NCBI RefSeq assembly: GCF_900184735.1
Contig: NZ_LT855393.1
Location: 1 to 64,000 of the forward strand
Origin: Paucisalibacillus globulus
GTDB taxonomy: Bacteria > Bacillota > Bacilli > Bacillales > Amphibacillaceae
DNA: 64,000 bases
Direction of reading: 5' to 3'
Shown here: in pieces, positions 16,718 through 25,552 of the stretch
How positions within the stretch are numbered: position 1 is the stretch's first letter
How the letters are laid out: every line of letters begins with the position of its first letter
Made by a program: the position numbers and the translations under genes
Notes under the pieces: model-generated
Database searches by the model: none
Seen by the model: the letters and a program-made list of their open reading frames with translations, nothing else
Told to the model about the DNA's origin: nothing

Positions 16718-18079
16718 TTACTGACTCAATGGAATATTTACTGTAAAAGTAGAGCCTTTTCCTTCTTCACTATCCACTTTAATAGTAAATTTGTGGATGT
16801 TTAAGATTTTCTTAACAATGGACAACCCTAATCCATTTCCATCAATCGATCGGTTTCTGGAACGATCTACTTTATAAAAACGACCAAAAAGGTTAGGTAG
16901 TGCATCCTTAGGTATTCCAATACCATAATCCCTAACACTGACCTTAATTTGGCTAGAGGTAATTCGTATGTTTATATCTATACTACCTTCCTTGTCTGTA
17001 TACTTAATAGCATTTGTAATTAAATTTAGCCATACCTGCTCCATTAAATCCTTATCGGCGTAAATCTCAACAGGTTCTATGGTTAGTTGCATATCAATTT
17101 TCTTTTTACTCCACAAAGGCTCCGTTGTAAGGACAGAATTTCGAATCTGCTCATCTAATCGGTAAGACCTTGGATTATATGGATGATGTTCCGAATCCAG
17201 TGAGGCTATTCGTAGTAGATTATCACTCAACCGGGACATACGTTCAATTTCTTGATAGATAATGTTTAAGTATTCCTTTTGGTTGTCTTTAGGTACCACA
17301 TCATCCATAATCGCTTTCGTAAACCCTTTTATGGAGGTTAGCGGTGATTGAATCTCATGCGAAACATTACTTACAAAATCAGCACGCATCGCATCAATCT
17401 TTTCTAATTCTGCTGTCATATGATTAAAACTATCAATTAATTCCCCAACCTCATCTTGATTCTGCCGGTTCGTTTTCTCTACGCGAACAGAGAAATCACC
17501 TTTGGCTATTTTACGTGCGGCAAGGGTTAACCTTCGAATGGGATTAACCAAATAAGTGGAGGCGAGTACAATTAACATACTTCCGATTAATAACACGATA
17601 ACCAAGGAAATGAATATACCTTGTTGAATATCCTCAAACTCATCTTCATAATCAATCCGAGTTATTAATGCAAATTTGCCACTCGCTAATTGGATAGGCA
17701 CCCCAATTATTCTGGCAGAACTATTATGCTCATCTACCAATACCACTGGATCATCGAACGAGTGTCTTAGAATCTCCTCAACATCCTCTATTCGAATAGG
17801 AATGGAAGTATTTCCTTGTTTTTCATAAATGACATCTCTCCCATTGGTGATGAGTACATCAAAATCCATATCATCAAAGTCATCCAATAATTTCGGAATA
17901 CTCTCTGGTCCAGTTATTTGAATAACCTCTGCTAACCCAATTGATATTTTCGATAATTCTTCACGGAAAATCTTCTCTTGGTTTAGGGAGAATGGTGTTA
18001 AATAGTAAGAAAGACAAATACTGATAATCACAACACCAATAAAAGTCCCAACAATTTTCAGGTAGAGACTTTTAACCAT
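16718..18079 (-). CDS. Membrane sensor histidine kinase
   Basis: A 453-residue sensor kinase. Membrane segments are at about 7-27 and 155-178, with an extracellular sensor of about 125 residues between them, then HAMP (178-232, LVNPIRRLTLAARKIAKGDF), the phosphoacceptor motif VSHEIQSPLTSIKGF (His near 239) and an HATPase domain with N box NLITNAIKYT, DYGIGIP and GNGLGLSIVK. The ATG at 18079 follows GGAGGAG and overlaps the regulator's stop by 8 nt, so translation is coupled. The signal is unknown; an envelope stress or peptide is plausible for this type. Confidence 0.92.
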   Translation of the reverse strand: MVKSLYLKIVGTFIGVVIISICLSYYLTPFSLNQEKIFREELSKISIGLAEVIQITGPESIPKLLDDFDDMDFDVLITNGRDVIYEKQGNTSIPIRIEDVEEILRHSFDDPVVLVDEHNSSARIIGVPIQLASGKFALITRIDYEDEFEDIQQGIFISLVIVLLIGSMLIVLASTYLVNPIRRLTLAARKIAKGDFSVRVEKTNRQNQDEVGELIDSFNHMTAELEKIDAMRADFVSNVSHEIQSPLTSIKGFTKAIMDDVVPKDNQKEYLNIIYQEIERMSRLSDNLLRIASLDSEHHPYNPRSYRLDEQIRNSVLTTEPLWSKKKIDMQLTIEPVEIYADKDLMEQVWLNLITNAIKYTDKEGSIDINIRITSSQIKVSVRDYGIGIPKDALPNLFGRFYKVDRSRNRSIDGNGLGLSIVKKILNIHKFTIKVDSEEGKGSTFTVNIPLSQ

Positions 18080-18749
18080 GGCTCTCCTCCAACCGATACC
18101 CTAATCCTCTTACCGTTGTTATCGTAATATCCTCAAAACCCTCTAGCTGCTCCCGTAACCGTTTAATATGTACATCTACCGTACGCTCATCGCCCTCATA
18201 GTCATATCCCCAAATTTTTTCAATTAATTGATTCCGTGTGAATATTTTCCCTGGGGAGCTAGCGAGTACAAATAATAGCTCACATTCCTTCTTTTTTAGG
18301 GTAATCACGTTCTCACCTGATTGAACAGTAAGTCTATCCTTATCAATGACCACAGATCCGACTTTCACCTTTTCTTCCACACTAATATTGTATCGCTTAA
18401 GAAGGACTTCAACTCGCAGAATTAACTCAACCGGATCAAATGGTTTCACTAGATAATCATCTGTCCCAGCCCGAAATCCTTTGACTTTGTCTTGTGATTC
18501 TCCTTTAGCTGTTACCATCAATATAGGAATATCTAAAAAGGATCGTATATCCTCCGTTAACTCATACCCATCCATATTCGGCATCATGACATCTACAATT
18601 GCCAGATCAATACTATGTTTACCAAGTAGTTCTAGCGCTTCTTGACCGTCCTCTGCTTCCACCACTTGATAATGACTATTTTCTAGGTAGAGTCTAATTA
18701 ACTTTCGAATATGTGCATCATCATCCACAACAAGTACTGTATTCATCAT
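18072..18749 (-). CDS. OmpR-family response regulator
   Basis: A 225-residue regulator with a receiver domain (phosphoacceptor Asp53 in IVDVMMPNMDG, acidic pocket VVDDD, Lys in KPFDPVEL) and a C-terminal winged helix (LTVQSGENVITLKKKE then WGYDYEGDERTVDVHIKRLR). It should bind direct repeats at target promoters once phosphorylated by the overlapping kinase gene. RBS AGGAAGTGAT. No obvious target gene is adjacent; the divergent CAP-domain lipoprotein is a candidate by position only. Confidence 0.93.
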   Translation of the reverse strand: MMNTVLVVDDDAHIRKLIRLYLENSHYQVVEAEDGQEALELLGKHSIDLAIVDVMMPNMDGYELTEDIRSFLDIPILMVTAKGESQDKVKGFRAGTDDYLVKPFDPVELILRVEVLLKRYNISVEEKVKVGSVVIDKDRLTVQSGENVITLKKKECELLFVLASSPGKIFTRNQLIEKIWGYDYEGDERTVDVHIKRLREQLEGFEDITITTVRGLGYRLEESHG

Positions 18750-18898
18750 CCATCACTTCCTACTAGTTTCTAGTTTCAGTTTAGCTCAGGTAATAGAATG
18801 CGTAAAACTAGAAAGCCTCATTTTTAAAAAATAATTATCAATATTTTTCCAGAAGAAACAAATACTATGAACAAACCATTTTAAAGGAGTGATTTTTT

Positions 18899-19618
18899 AT
18901 GTTCAAAGGTACATTAATAAAGCTGTTTTTCGCAATCTGCTTGGTTATTGTTCTCGCTGCTTGTAACGATAATGCGGGTGATAATAATAACAATAATGAC
19001 AACGGCAACAATGATAACATATCTAGTATGAGTACGGATCAATCTAGTAATGATTATCCTGAAACACAACCAATTAAAACTCAAGATGCTAAATATGATT
19101 TCCGTACGACACCACGCCAGGGACAAAACGCTAATCAAAATGGGGAAAATGTTCCGAATGCAGATAATACAGGAAACAATAATCAACAACAAGCTCCACA
19201 ACAGCAACAACAAGCACCACAGCAAACAGAGAATCATGGACTTAGTCAATTTGAAAGTGATGTTGTTACCTTAACCAATAAGGAAAGACGACAAGCAGGT
19301 TTATCTGCATTACAGATTGATACAAAATTAAGCCAGGTTGCTCGTGAAAAATCAAATGACATGCAACGAAATAATTACTTCTCTCACACGAGTCCAACCT
19401 ATGGTTCGCCTTTTGATATGATGCGCGATAATGGCATTACGTATCGCTCAGCAGGAGAAAATATTGCCCAAGGACAAACATCTCCTGCAGAAGTGGTACA
19501 AGCATGGATGAATAGTCAAGGACATCGTGAGAATATCTTAAATGCAAACTTTACCCATATTGGTGTTGGGTATGAATCACAAGGACAACACTGGACACAG
19601 ATGTTTATAACTAAGTAA
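18899..19618 (+). CDS. CAP/SCP-domain lipoprotein (YkwD-like)
   Basis: A 239-residue exported lipoprotein: lipobox LAAC with Cys22 after a hydrophobic signal, a long N/D/Q-rich disordered stretch (23-115, with poly-Asn and QQQQQ runs), then a CAP domain (118-239). CAP motifs seen are HTSPTYGSPFDMM, AGENIAQGQ and GHRENILNANFTHIGVGY. B. subtilis YkwD is the same kind of protein; its function is not settled. AAAGGAGTGATTTTTT precedes the ATG. It is divergent from the two-component genes and ends at a good terminator. Confidence 0.88.
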   Translation: MFKGTLIKLFFAICLVIVLAACNDNAGDNNNNNDNGNNDNISSMSTDQSSNDYPETQPIKTQDAKYDFRTTPRQGQNANQNGENVPNADNTGNNNQQQAPQQQQQAPQQTENHGLSQFESDVVTLTNKERRQAGLSALQIDTKLSQVAREKSNDMQRNNYFSHTSPTYGSPFDMMRDNGITYRSAGENIAQGQTSPAEVVQAWMNSQGHRENILNANFTHIGVGYESQGQHWTQMFITK

Positions 19619-19622
19619 ACAG

Positions 19623-19656
19623 AAAACGCAGAGATGTTTATATCTCTGCGTTTTTT
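19623..19656. terminator. Terminator between the CAP lipoprotein and the convergent lipoprotein
   Basis: AAAACGCAGAGAT and ATCTCTGCGTTTT pair almost perfectly around a short loop, with T6 on the plus side and AAAA on the other, so it may act in both directions. Confidence 0.85.
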
Positions 19657-19661
19657 CATAT

Positions 19662-20084
19662 TTATTTTTCTATAAATTCAACTTGATAACTTGGTAAATT
19701 AAAGTAGAATCCTTTATATTTGCTTACTTGCTCAGAATCTTTCATCTGGAAACTTGAATCACTAATAACTGCTGAATACTCGCTAAAGTCTTTATCACTT
19801 TCCTCAAGTGTAAACTCCATTTCTAAAGTCTCATGTTCATTTTCAAACTGAATCACAAGTTCTTTATCTTCCAGCACATATGTCCCTTCTTCACCAGCAA
19901 TAGAATTAGTGATTACTTTTCCATCTATAAATTCTAATGTCATCATAGGGTAAAATTTATCAGGATTATCAGGTGACGACACACCGCTAACATCGAACGT
20001 TTTCCCCGATAATTCATCGTTATTGCTACAAGCTGATAATAAAAGTACAGATAAGAATGATAGAAAAACAAGTCGTTTAATCAT
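19662..20084 (-). CDS. Hypothetical lipoprotein
   Basis: A 140-residue exported lipoprotein with a short signal sequence and lipobox LSAC (Cys19), then SNNDELSGKTFDVSG. The rest is acidic and strand-rich (YVLEDKELVIQFENEHETLE). Its layout resembles small Bacillus lipoproteins that fold as lipocalin-like or META-type barrels, but I cannot name a family. AAGGTTCCCCC-type sequence upstream includes AGGGGGAACC as RBS. Monocistronic. Confidence 0.7.
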   Translation of the reverse strand: MIKRLVFLSFLSVLLLSACSNNDELSGKTFDVSGVSSPDNPDKFYPMMTLEFIDGKVITNSIAGEEGTYVLEDKELVIQFENEHETLEMEFTLEESDKDFSEYSAVISDSSFQMKDSEQVSKYKGFYFNLPSYQVEFIEK

Positions 20085-20288
20085 AAGGTTCCCCCTGTTA
20101 GAAGTCCTTGTTTATTTATACTAAATATAACACAAAACGATGTTTGTACAAAATATTCTGAAATGTTATAGTTATAAACTTACCATGTCTGTTGTTTTTT
20201 AGTATGCTGTTCTCTAAAAGGGTACTGTTATTTTATCCAATATAAATCCCCAATCCCCCAGTCTTCTTAACCTCAATTGAATTCGAAT

Positions 20289-21080
20289 TTATTTCTTACT
20301 TTCCCTTGCCTCGGCTTCAAAATCTCTAATTTTTTCTGGTACTACAGCGCCGCCCTCTGTCGTTATATCATCTATAAATGGATTCATATTGTAGTATTCA
20401 TCTAATTGATGAAGAATGTCATGTATCTCATCATAAATTGGATCGTCAAGATTTGCTTTCCTTTCTATTGCATGATTCGTTAACTCAATCACTTCTTTAA
20501 TCCTCTCTTCGCTTTCTTCTTCGTAGACAATCATGTTCAAATGTTCTAGTATGCTTTCTAAATATAATTGAATTTCTTCTATTGTATTAGGAGGGCCTTC
20601 GAACGCGGAATGATAAAAGTAATTTCCAGTCATGACAGCCGAATCTAAATGAGCCATATACAAGCTATAATTATATGGATTATAAGTTGAATCTTGTCTG
20701 TCAACATACGCATCCACTTTCAACTGGTCTTTAGAGAATTCGTCTATTATACCATTGATTATTTCATCGGGGTCTTTATTGTTATCAACATCTAAACTGT
20801 AATGGGAACCATCCTCAGAATTAGACTCGTTAATAGATTCAGAAGCGTGACTCCCGGTATTTGTTTCACGAGGACTATTATATTCATTTGAAATGAGTAC
20901 AATCCCCAAAAACAGAACTCCTGTTACGACGAGAGTGGACACGAACTTAGGAATATAGAGCTTTAATCTAGGCTTTTTTTCTAACTTTTTTATTCGCTTC
21001 ACCACGTTCTGTCTGCCTTCGTCTGAAAAGACTGTTTGAATTTTGTCATCAAAGTTCAAATTCCTTAATTGTTTATCCAT
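20289..21080 (-). CDS. Membrane anti-sigma factor of the first ECF pair
   Basis: A 263-residue protein with a cytosolic N-terminus of about 40 residues rich in lysine (VVKRIKKLEKKPRLKLYIPK), one membrane segment (about 43-65) and an acidic extracellular domain of about 190 residues. It starts inside the sigma gene (16-nt overlap) after AAGGAGGGG, the usual arrangement for a cognate anti-sigma factor. The extracellular domain is not one I recognise. The release mechanism is unknown. Confidence 0.72.
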   Translation of the reverse strand: MDKQLRNLNFDDKIQTVFSDEGRQNVVKRIKKLEKKPRLKLYIPKFVSTLVVTGVLFLGIVLISNEYNSPRETNTGSHASESINESNSEDGSHYSLDVDNNKDPDEIINGIIDEFSKDQLKVDAYVDRQDSTYNPYNYSLYMAHLDSAVMTGNYFYHSAFEGPPNTIEEIQLYLESILEHLNMIVYEEESEERIKEVIELTNHAIERKANLDDPIYDEIHDILHQLDEYYNMNPFIDDITTEGGAVVPEKIRDFEAEARESKK

Positions 21081-21652
21081 GTGTACCCCTCCTTCTCATC
21101 TAATAAAAGGTCTTTTAATTTTTTTCTGGCACGAAACAACCTTGTTTGAATAGTCGGTAGTCTTTGTCCTAGAATGTTGCTAATTTCTTTAAGCGAAAGT
21201 TCTTTATAATAATATAGAACGATGACTTCACGATATTTAATAGGTAAATCCATAATTTTTTCAAAAAGATTATCTGATTCATCTTGTTTGATGGTTTCCT
21301 TCTCTGGTGTTTCTTTTGATACAACAAGCAGGTTGCCTGAGTTCTTGATTTTGTTAAGTAACTTCTGATTTCTAGAATGCCAACTTCTCAAGTAATCTTT
21401 ACTTTTATTAATGGCAATGGAATATATCCAGCTTTTTAGCGAAGAATCCCCTTGATAGGTATGTAGCTTTTGATAAACCGTCACAAACACCTCTTGTGTT
21501 ACGTCTTCTGCATCCACTTCATTATTGACGTAAGAAAACACCAGCCTTTTGATTTCATCCCCATAGATATTCATGATCTCGACAATAGATTCACTTGGTT
21601 TGTGATGTAAGTAATCTAATGATTGTTGAGATTTTTCTTCTATTGCACCCAT
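21065..21652 (-). CDS. ECF RNA polymerase sigma factor (first of three)
   Basis: A 195-residue sigma-70 of ECF type. Region 2 is visible at about 28-95 (DAEDVTQEVFVTVYQ, SLKSWIYSIAINKSKDYLR) and region 4 at about 130-185 (LPIKYREVIVLYYYKELS, EISNILGQRLPTIQTRLFRARKKLK). AAGGTGGTG precedes the ATG. It is the first gene of a two-gene unit with the overlapping membrane anti-sigma gene and has a matching promoter (CGTCTT box) 24 bp upstream of the start, which suggests that it drives its own transcription. Confidence 0.9.
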   Translation of the reverse strand: MGAIEEKSQQSLDYLHHKPSESIVEIMNIYGDEIKRLVFSYVNNEVDAEDVTQEVFVTVYQKLHTYQGDSSLKSWIYSIAINKSKDYLRSWHSRNQKLLNKIKNSGNLLVVSKETPEKETIKQDESDNLFEKIMDLPIKYREVIVLYYYKELSLKEISNILGQRLPTIQTRLFRARKKLKDLLLDEKEGYTWINN

Positions 21653-21674
21653 TAAAAAACACCACCTTATGTAT

Positions 21675-21704
21675 AAGACGTTATGAAGTTATAAAAACTT
21701 ACAA
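21675..21704 (-). promoter_or_regulatory. Candidate autoregulated ECF promoter
   Basis: On the minus strand TGTAAGTTTTT is followed, 17 bp after GTAAG, by CGTCTTATA. The TGTAAC/TTTTT and CGTC pattern is typical of ECF promoters in Firmicutes, and a near match precedes the second ECF gene at 23077-23103. Upstream of this to 21951 the DNA is AT-rich and shows only a weak GTTAACAG...CTGTTTAAAC dyad before the XRE gene. Confidence 0.5.
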
Positions 21705-21951
21705 AATCTACTAATTTATTTAAAAAATATATTATGAATTTACCTATTAAACCTCTTTTCATATCTGCAATTCTGCCACGTTAGCCTAGTAACTTCTATC
21801 TAGAATACTAACATAATGAAACTCTACCGCTAGTAGAATCCCCAAAAAACACCCATTCAACTAACGGTTGATAGGCATATTGAACACCCCTATGCTATTC
21901 TCTAGTTAACAGAGCGCACTGTTTAAACCAACTAACCCGGAGGTTCATATT

Positions 21952-23025
21952 ATGTTAAACAGCCAATTAATCGGTTCATTCATTTCTAAATTGAGAAAAG
22001 AGAAAGATTTAACCCAAGTAGAATTAGCGGATAAATTAAATGTTAGTCACCAAGCGGTATCGAAATGGGAAAGAGGAGATTCTGTACCAGATATCGGTAC
22101 ATTAGTGTTACTTGCAGATGAATTTAATCTATCAGTTGACGACCTCTTAAACGGTGGTAAAAAAGATGAAAAGTCATTCAAGAATGTTGGACCAATCGTA
22201 TATAATATCGCGAAAAAGGATACCCATAAAGCGGCCGACTTAGTGAATAATGGGGAATCTGAATTAGAGGATCTTATATCCATTGCCCCAGTACTTAAAA
22301 CAAGTTCAATAGATAGTGTAACGAAAAATCTTGATGATAAAAAACTATCCATTCATCATATTGGTCAATTGGCACCCTTCTTAAGTGAGGAGTCACTTGA
22401 AGAATTATTTAATAGGATTAGTGATGATGATTCCTATTCCATCAAAGACATTGTCCAATTAGCACCATTTTTGAGAAGTGAGCTATTAACTAAACTCTTA
22501 ATGAGTAAAAGAAACTCATTAAGCATCGGTGATATTGCCCATCTCGGTCCTTTTCTCGGTGGAGAGATCGATAATCTGATTAATGATATTCCTTTAGAAG
22601 GTGTCCCTTGGAAATTCATTACGGGGCTTGCACCATTCGTATCACTCGACGTACTAAAAACTCTTGTAGAAAAGGCGATAAATGATGAAATTTCCTTTAA
22701 TAAAGTGGTGGCTATTGCTCCTTTTCTAGATCAAGAAACAACCGACAAACTTGCATTACGCATTAGTGGCCAAAAAGCCGAGAGCCATCACTTATCAGCA
22801 TTAGCACCATTCGTAAGTAAACAAACTCTAGGAAAAATAGCTATGTCTGTTGAACTGGATGACCATTCCTTTATCGCCATAGCTCCATTTCTCGGTGAAG
22901 GAGAACTTGGTAAACTTGTAGAGGAAGCTGATTTAAATAGTATAAGTCCTAGCGCTTTAGCAAATCTAGCACCTTTTCTAAGTCAGGAATCGTTAGTCAA
23001 ATTAATTACAAAGATGAAGAGTTGA
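21952..23025 (+). CDS. XRE-type regulator with nine APFL-type repeats
   Basis: A 357-residue protein. Residues 8-65 form a Cro/CI helix-turn-helix (LTQVELADKLNVSHQAVSKW then PDIGTLVLLADEFNLSVDDLL). After a short linker come nine short helical repeats centred on APFL, APFV, APVL or GPFL at about 112, 141, 171, 199, 227, 256, 285, 311 and 340, each followed by a variation of S-x-E-x-L-x-x-L. The period is 26-30 residues, which suggests a solenoid used for protein or ligand binding. CCGGAGGTT precedes the ATG. Its targets are unknown; the second ECF sigma operon follows downstream. Confidence 0.82.
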   Translation: MLNSQLIGSFISKLRKEKDLTQVELADKLNVSHQAVSKWERGDSVPDIGTLVLLADEFNLSVDDLLNGGKKDEKSFKNVGPIVYNIAKKDTHKAADLVNNGESELEDLISIAPVLKTSSIDSVTKNLDDKKLSIHHIGQLAPFLSEESLEELFNRISDDDSYSIKDIVQLAPFLRSELLTKLLMSKRNSLSIGDIAHLGPFLGGEIDNLINDIPLEGVPWKFITGLAPFVSLDVLKTLVEKAINDEISFNKVVAIAPFLDQETTDKLALRISGQKAESHHLSALAPFVSKQTLGKIAMSVELDDHSFIAIAPFLGEGELGKLVEEADLNSISPSALANLAPFLSQESLVKLITKMKS

Positions 23026-23029
23026 TTGT

Positions 23030-23058
23030 GCAGCCAGTTCATTCTGGCTGCTTTTTTA
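23030..23058 (+). terminator. Terminator of the XRE/APFL gene
   Basis: GCAGCCAG-TTCATT-CTGGCTGC followed by TTTTTTA: perfect 8-bp stem and U tract. Confidence 0.9.
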
Positions 23059-23076
23059 TATCACAAGAAGATTTTG

Positions 23077-23103
23077 GGACTTTTTTGTACACCATCCGTC
23101 TTT
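23077..23103 (+). promoter_or_regulatory. Candidate autoregulated ECF promoter
   Basis: GGGACTTTTTT and CGTCTT with 16 bp between GAC and CGTC. Compare the similar pattern at 21675-21704 in front of the first ECF gene. Spacing and the T run after the -35 core are shared, so the two sigma factors may recognise related promoters. Confidence 0.5.
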
Positions 23104-23144
23104 ATTAGTACAATCGATTGTAGAACAAAAGAGAGGTGAGAACC

Positions 23145-23693
23145 TTGAACGGGAATATGGAGTATCCCCTCTATATCCACACCCTGAGTCGCGACGAAGC
23201 TATGGAGTGGATTATGGATGAGTACGGAGAAAGTCTCAAACGTTTTATCTATACCTATGTGAAAAACAAAGCCCAAACCGATGATATCTTTCAAGAAGTT
23301 CTGTTTACGGTTTATCAAAAAATAGATACCTTTCAAGGGCGATCATCCTTGAAAAATTGGTTATATCGAATTACTGCAAATAAATGTAAGGATTATCTGC
23401 GTTCTCCCTTTCATCGAATCTTTATATGGAAGGAAGAGATATCTGGAGAAGTTACTAATTCAACACCGGAGAACACGTATCTTCTCGATGAGCAGAAACG
23501 GACTGTAATAGAAGCTATTCTTAAGCTCCCAATAAAATATCGCGAAGTTCTTATTTTGCAGTACTATAAAGAGTTCACCATTCAAGAGATTAGCGATTTA
23601 TTAAAGGTAAACCCATCAACAATTAAGACTAGAATTATGCGGGCCAAGGAAAAGCTGAAAGATTTGTTAAAGGAGGATTTTCTCAATGAGTAA
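23145..23693 (+). CDS. ECF RNA polymerase sigma factor (second of three)
   Basis: A 182-residue ECF sigma factor related to the first one: region 2 shows QTDDIFQEVLFTVYQKIDTF and LKNWLYRITANKCKDYLR, and region 4 shows LPIKYREVLILQYYKEFT and NPSTIKTRIMRAKEKLKDLL. I take TTG at 23145 as the start, because GAGAGGTGAG lies just before it; a GTG at 23136 would be inside that site. The 3' end overlaps the anti-sigma gene by 8 nt. Confidence 0.9.
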   Translation: MNGNMEYPLYIHTLSRDEAMEWIMDEYGESLKRFIYTYVKNKAQTDDIFQEVLFTVYQKIDTFQGRSSLKNWLYRITANKCKDYLRSPFHRIFIWKEEISGEVTNSTPENTYLLDEQKRTVIEAILKLPIKYREVLILQYYKEFTIQEISDLLKVNPSTIKTRIMRAKEKLKDLLKEDFLNE

Positions 23694-24696
23694 TCTTTCA
23701 AAAAAAGACTTTGATGCCTATTTTGGTAAAAATTCGCTTTACTCGGAAGATGATAAAGAAAAGTTCTTTAATCGTGTTCACAAGGTTCGTCGTAAAAGAC
23801 ATGTTATACCACAACTGTTAACAGTTGCATTCGTAATAGGGTTCCTAGCAATTGGAATTACCTTGGTTAAGGATGGATCCTTATTTCTTACACCAGGAGA
23901 TTCACCTTCCGAGTTAGATCAAGTTCAAATCCCAAATAAATACGATCAAGAAAATGAAAGTACTGTTTCCACAGCAATAGACGAAACTATCACCTTCCCC
24001 GGTGGGACTATTCATCTTCATACTTTTGAAATGGGTGTCTCGAAGAATCGAATGTATGGAACGGTTGAGCTAGAAGACGGTATTAAATTACTAAATGGAG
24101 ATGGAACCATTGATATTGGTGGGGACCATCCTTTAATCTCACTTTATTTTCATAATGAAGAACCAGAAAGTAATAACATTGTGATAGAATCAGAAGCATT
24201 TAATCAGGTTCCAGATGATATTACGATTACCATCCATAATATCCACTTATATGGAAATGACTCCTATGAGTTTACCATTGATACTTCAGAACTTGAGGAT
24301 TCAGATAGCCTACCTAGAAGGGATATGAGTCAAAAGATTGCCGAAATTAAAGATACGAGTATCTTCTTAGACCGAGTATCCTACACAAATGATGGATTGC
24401 AATTTACAATCGTTTACAAGGCTAAGAAAGAAAATCAACAAATTGAATTAGCCAGCTACTCCATTAATGAGTATTTTGGGGAAGAAAGTGCGGGTTCTCC
24501 AAATTTAATAACCGCTAGAAATAATAACGGGGACATTGGAAAAGTACATGGAGGAAGCATGGCGGAGGGAATCTTTTCTCAAACTTATTATAAGAGTTTT
24601 GCCGAATCCTCGGAGTATATTGATGTGACCGTGGAGAATCTATTATACCTTGTCCGAGTGAATAAATCGGTTCATTTCGAACTAGAAAAGAAGTAG
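23686..24696 (+). CDS. Membrane anti-sigma factor of the second ECF pair (DUF4179-like)
   Basis: A 336-residue protein with a cytosolic N-terminal segment (1-43: KKDFDAYFGKNSLYSEDDKE), one membrane segment (about 45-66) and an extracellular region of about 260 residues built of beta strands (TFPGGTIHLHTFEMG, ITIHNIHLYGNDSYEFTI). This is the layout of DUF4179/DUF5643-type anti-sigma proteins. It overlaps the sigma gene, so partnership is likely; the signal is unknown. AAAGGAGG lies within the sigma gene's 3' end as RBS. Confidence 0.75.
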   Translation: MSNLSKKDFDAYFGKNSLYSEDDKEKFFNRVHKVRRKRHVIPQLLTVAFVIGFLAIGITLVKDGSLFLTPGDSPSELDQVQIPNKYDQENESTVSTAIDETITFPGGTIHLHTFEMGVSKNRMYGTVELEDGIKLLNGDGTIDIGGDHPLISLYFHNEEPESNNIVIESEAFNQVPDDITITIHNIHLYGNDSYEFTIDTSELEDSDSLPRRDMSQKIAEIKDTSIFLDRVSYTNDGLQFTIVYKAKKENQQIELASYSINEYFGEESAGSPNLITARNNNGDIGKVHGGSMAEGIFSQTYYKSFAESSEYIDVTVENLLYLVRVNKSVHFELEKK

Positions 24697-24700
24697 TAGA

Positions 24701-24726
24701 AAGCCCTCTAAATGAGGGTTTTTTTG
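24701..24726 (+). terminator. Terminator of the second ECF operon
   Basis: AAGCCCTC-TAAAT-GAGGGTTT followed by T5G: compact stem with U tract. Confidence 0.85.
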
Positions 24727-24795
24727 TTGTTTCCACACCGCCAGCCGCCCAATATATGGTAAAATTATAATAGTTTTATGAAGGGATGGATCCAA

Positions 24796-25497
24796 ATGAA
24801 TGAAGCAATTTACAATTACGATGACCTGTTAAACATGCTAGATTCACTCTTACGTGAGCCAACAGAATTCTGGGATGACTTCTATTCAGATCGTACAAAA
24901 CCAATCCCCTTCTTTGCGAATAAACCTGATGAAAACTTAGATTCCTATTTTCAGAAAGGATTATTGAATTCTGGTAAAGCTTTAGAGTTTGGCTGTGGGC
25001 CCGGGAGAAATGCCATTTATCTTGTCCAAAACGGATTTTCAGTTGATGCGGTTGACTTATCTAAGGAATCCTTAGCATGGGCCAGTGAACGTTCGAAGGA
25101 ATTAAATCTAGATATTAACTTTATCAAAAGCAATATTTTCAATTTAGAAATAGAAGAGAATTCTTATGAACTAGTCTATGATTCTGGCTGTTTTCACCAC
25201 ATTGCACCCCATCGTAGAATGCAATACATAGAATTAGTTATGGCAGCATTGAAACCTGGGGGACACTTCGCCATTACTTGTTTTGAGGAAGGTGGAAAGT
25301 ACGGTGGTTCTGATATCTCAGATTGGGAAGTGTACCGCAGAAGGAATCTGCAGGGAGGACTTGGCTTTACAGAAGAGAAACTTCGACAAATCTTTAAAGA
25401 CTTTGAGGAAATTGAGATACGGAAGATGAATGATGTAGAGGATGAAAACAATTTATTTGGAACATCCGCATTTTGGGCTTGCCTATTTAGAAAATAA
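24796..25497 (+). CDS. Class I SAM-dependent methyltransferase
   Basis: A 233-residue Rossmann methyltransferase. Motif I is ALEFGCGPGRNAIYL (about 61-75), motif II ends in VDAVDLSKESLAWA, and YDSGCFHHIAPHRRMQYI corresponds to motifs IV-V. The substrate is unknown; the sequence around the motifs resembles TehB/thiopurine-type and small-molecule methyltransferases. The ATG at 24796 is preceded by AAGGGATGG; the earlier ATG at 24778 is part of that ribosome-site region. Monocistronic, ending at a large inverted repeat. Confidence 0.82.
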   Translation: MNEAIYNYDDLLNMLDSLLREPTEFWDDFYSDRTKPIPFFANKPDENLDSYFQKGLLNSGKALEFGCGPGRNAIYLVQNGFSVDAVDLSKESLAWASERSKELNLDINFIKSNIFNLEIEENSYELVYDSGCFHHIAPHRRMQYIELVMAALKPGGHFAITCFEEGGKYGGSDISDWEVYRRRNLQGGLGFTEEKLRQIFKDFEEIEIRKMNDVEDENNLFGTSAFWACLFRK

Positions 25498-25499
25498 AT

Positions 25500-25544
25500 C
25501 CAAATGTTAATCCCACCATTTAGAACGGTGGGATTAACATTTGG
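25500..25544. terminator. Long perfect inverted repeat between convergent genes
   Basis: CCAAATGTTAATCCCACC and its exact reverse complement GGTGGGATTAACATTTGG (18 bp each) flank a 9-nt loop. It sits between two convergent genes and should stop both transcripts, although no clean T run follows on either side. Confidence 0.7.
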
Positions 25545-25552
25545 TATCTTTA

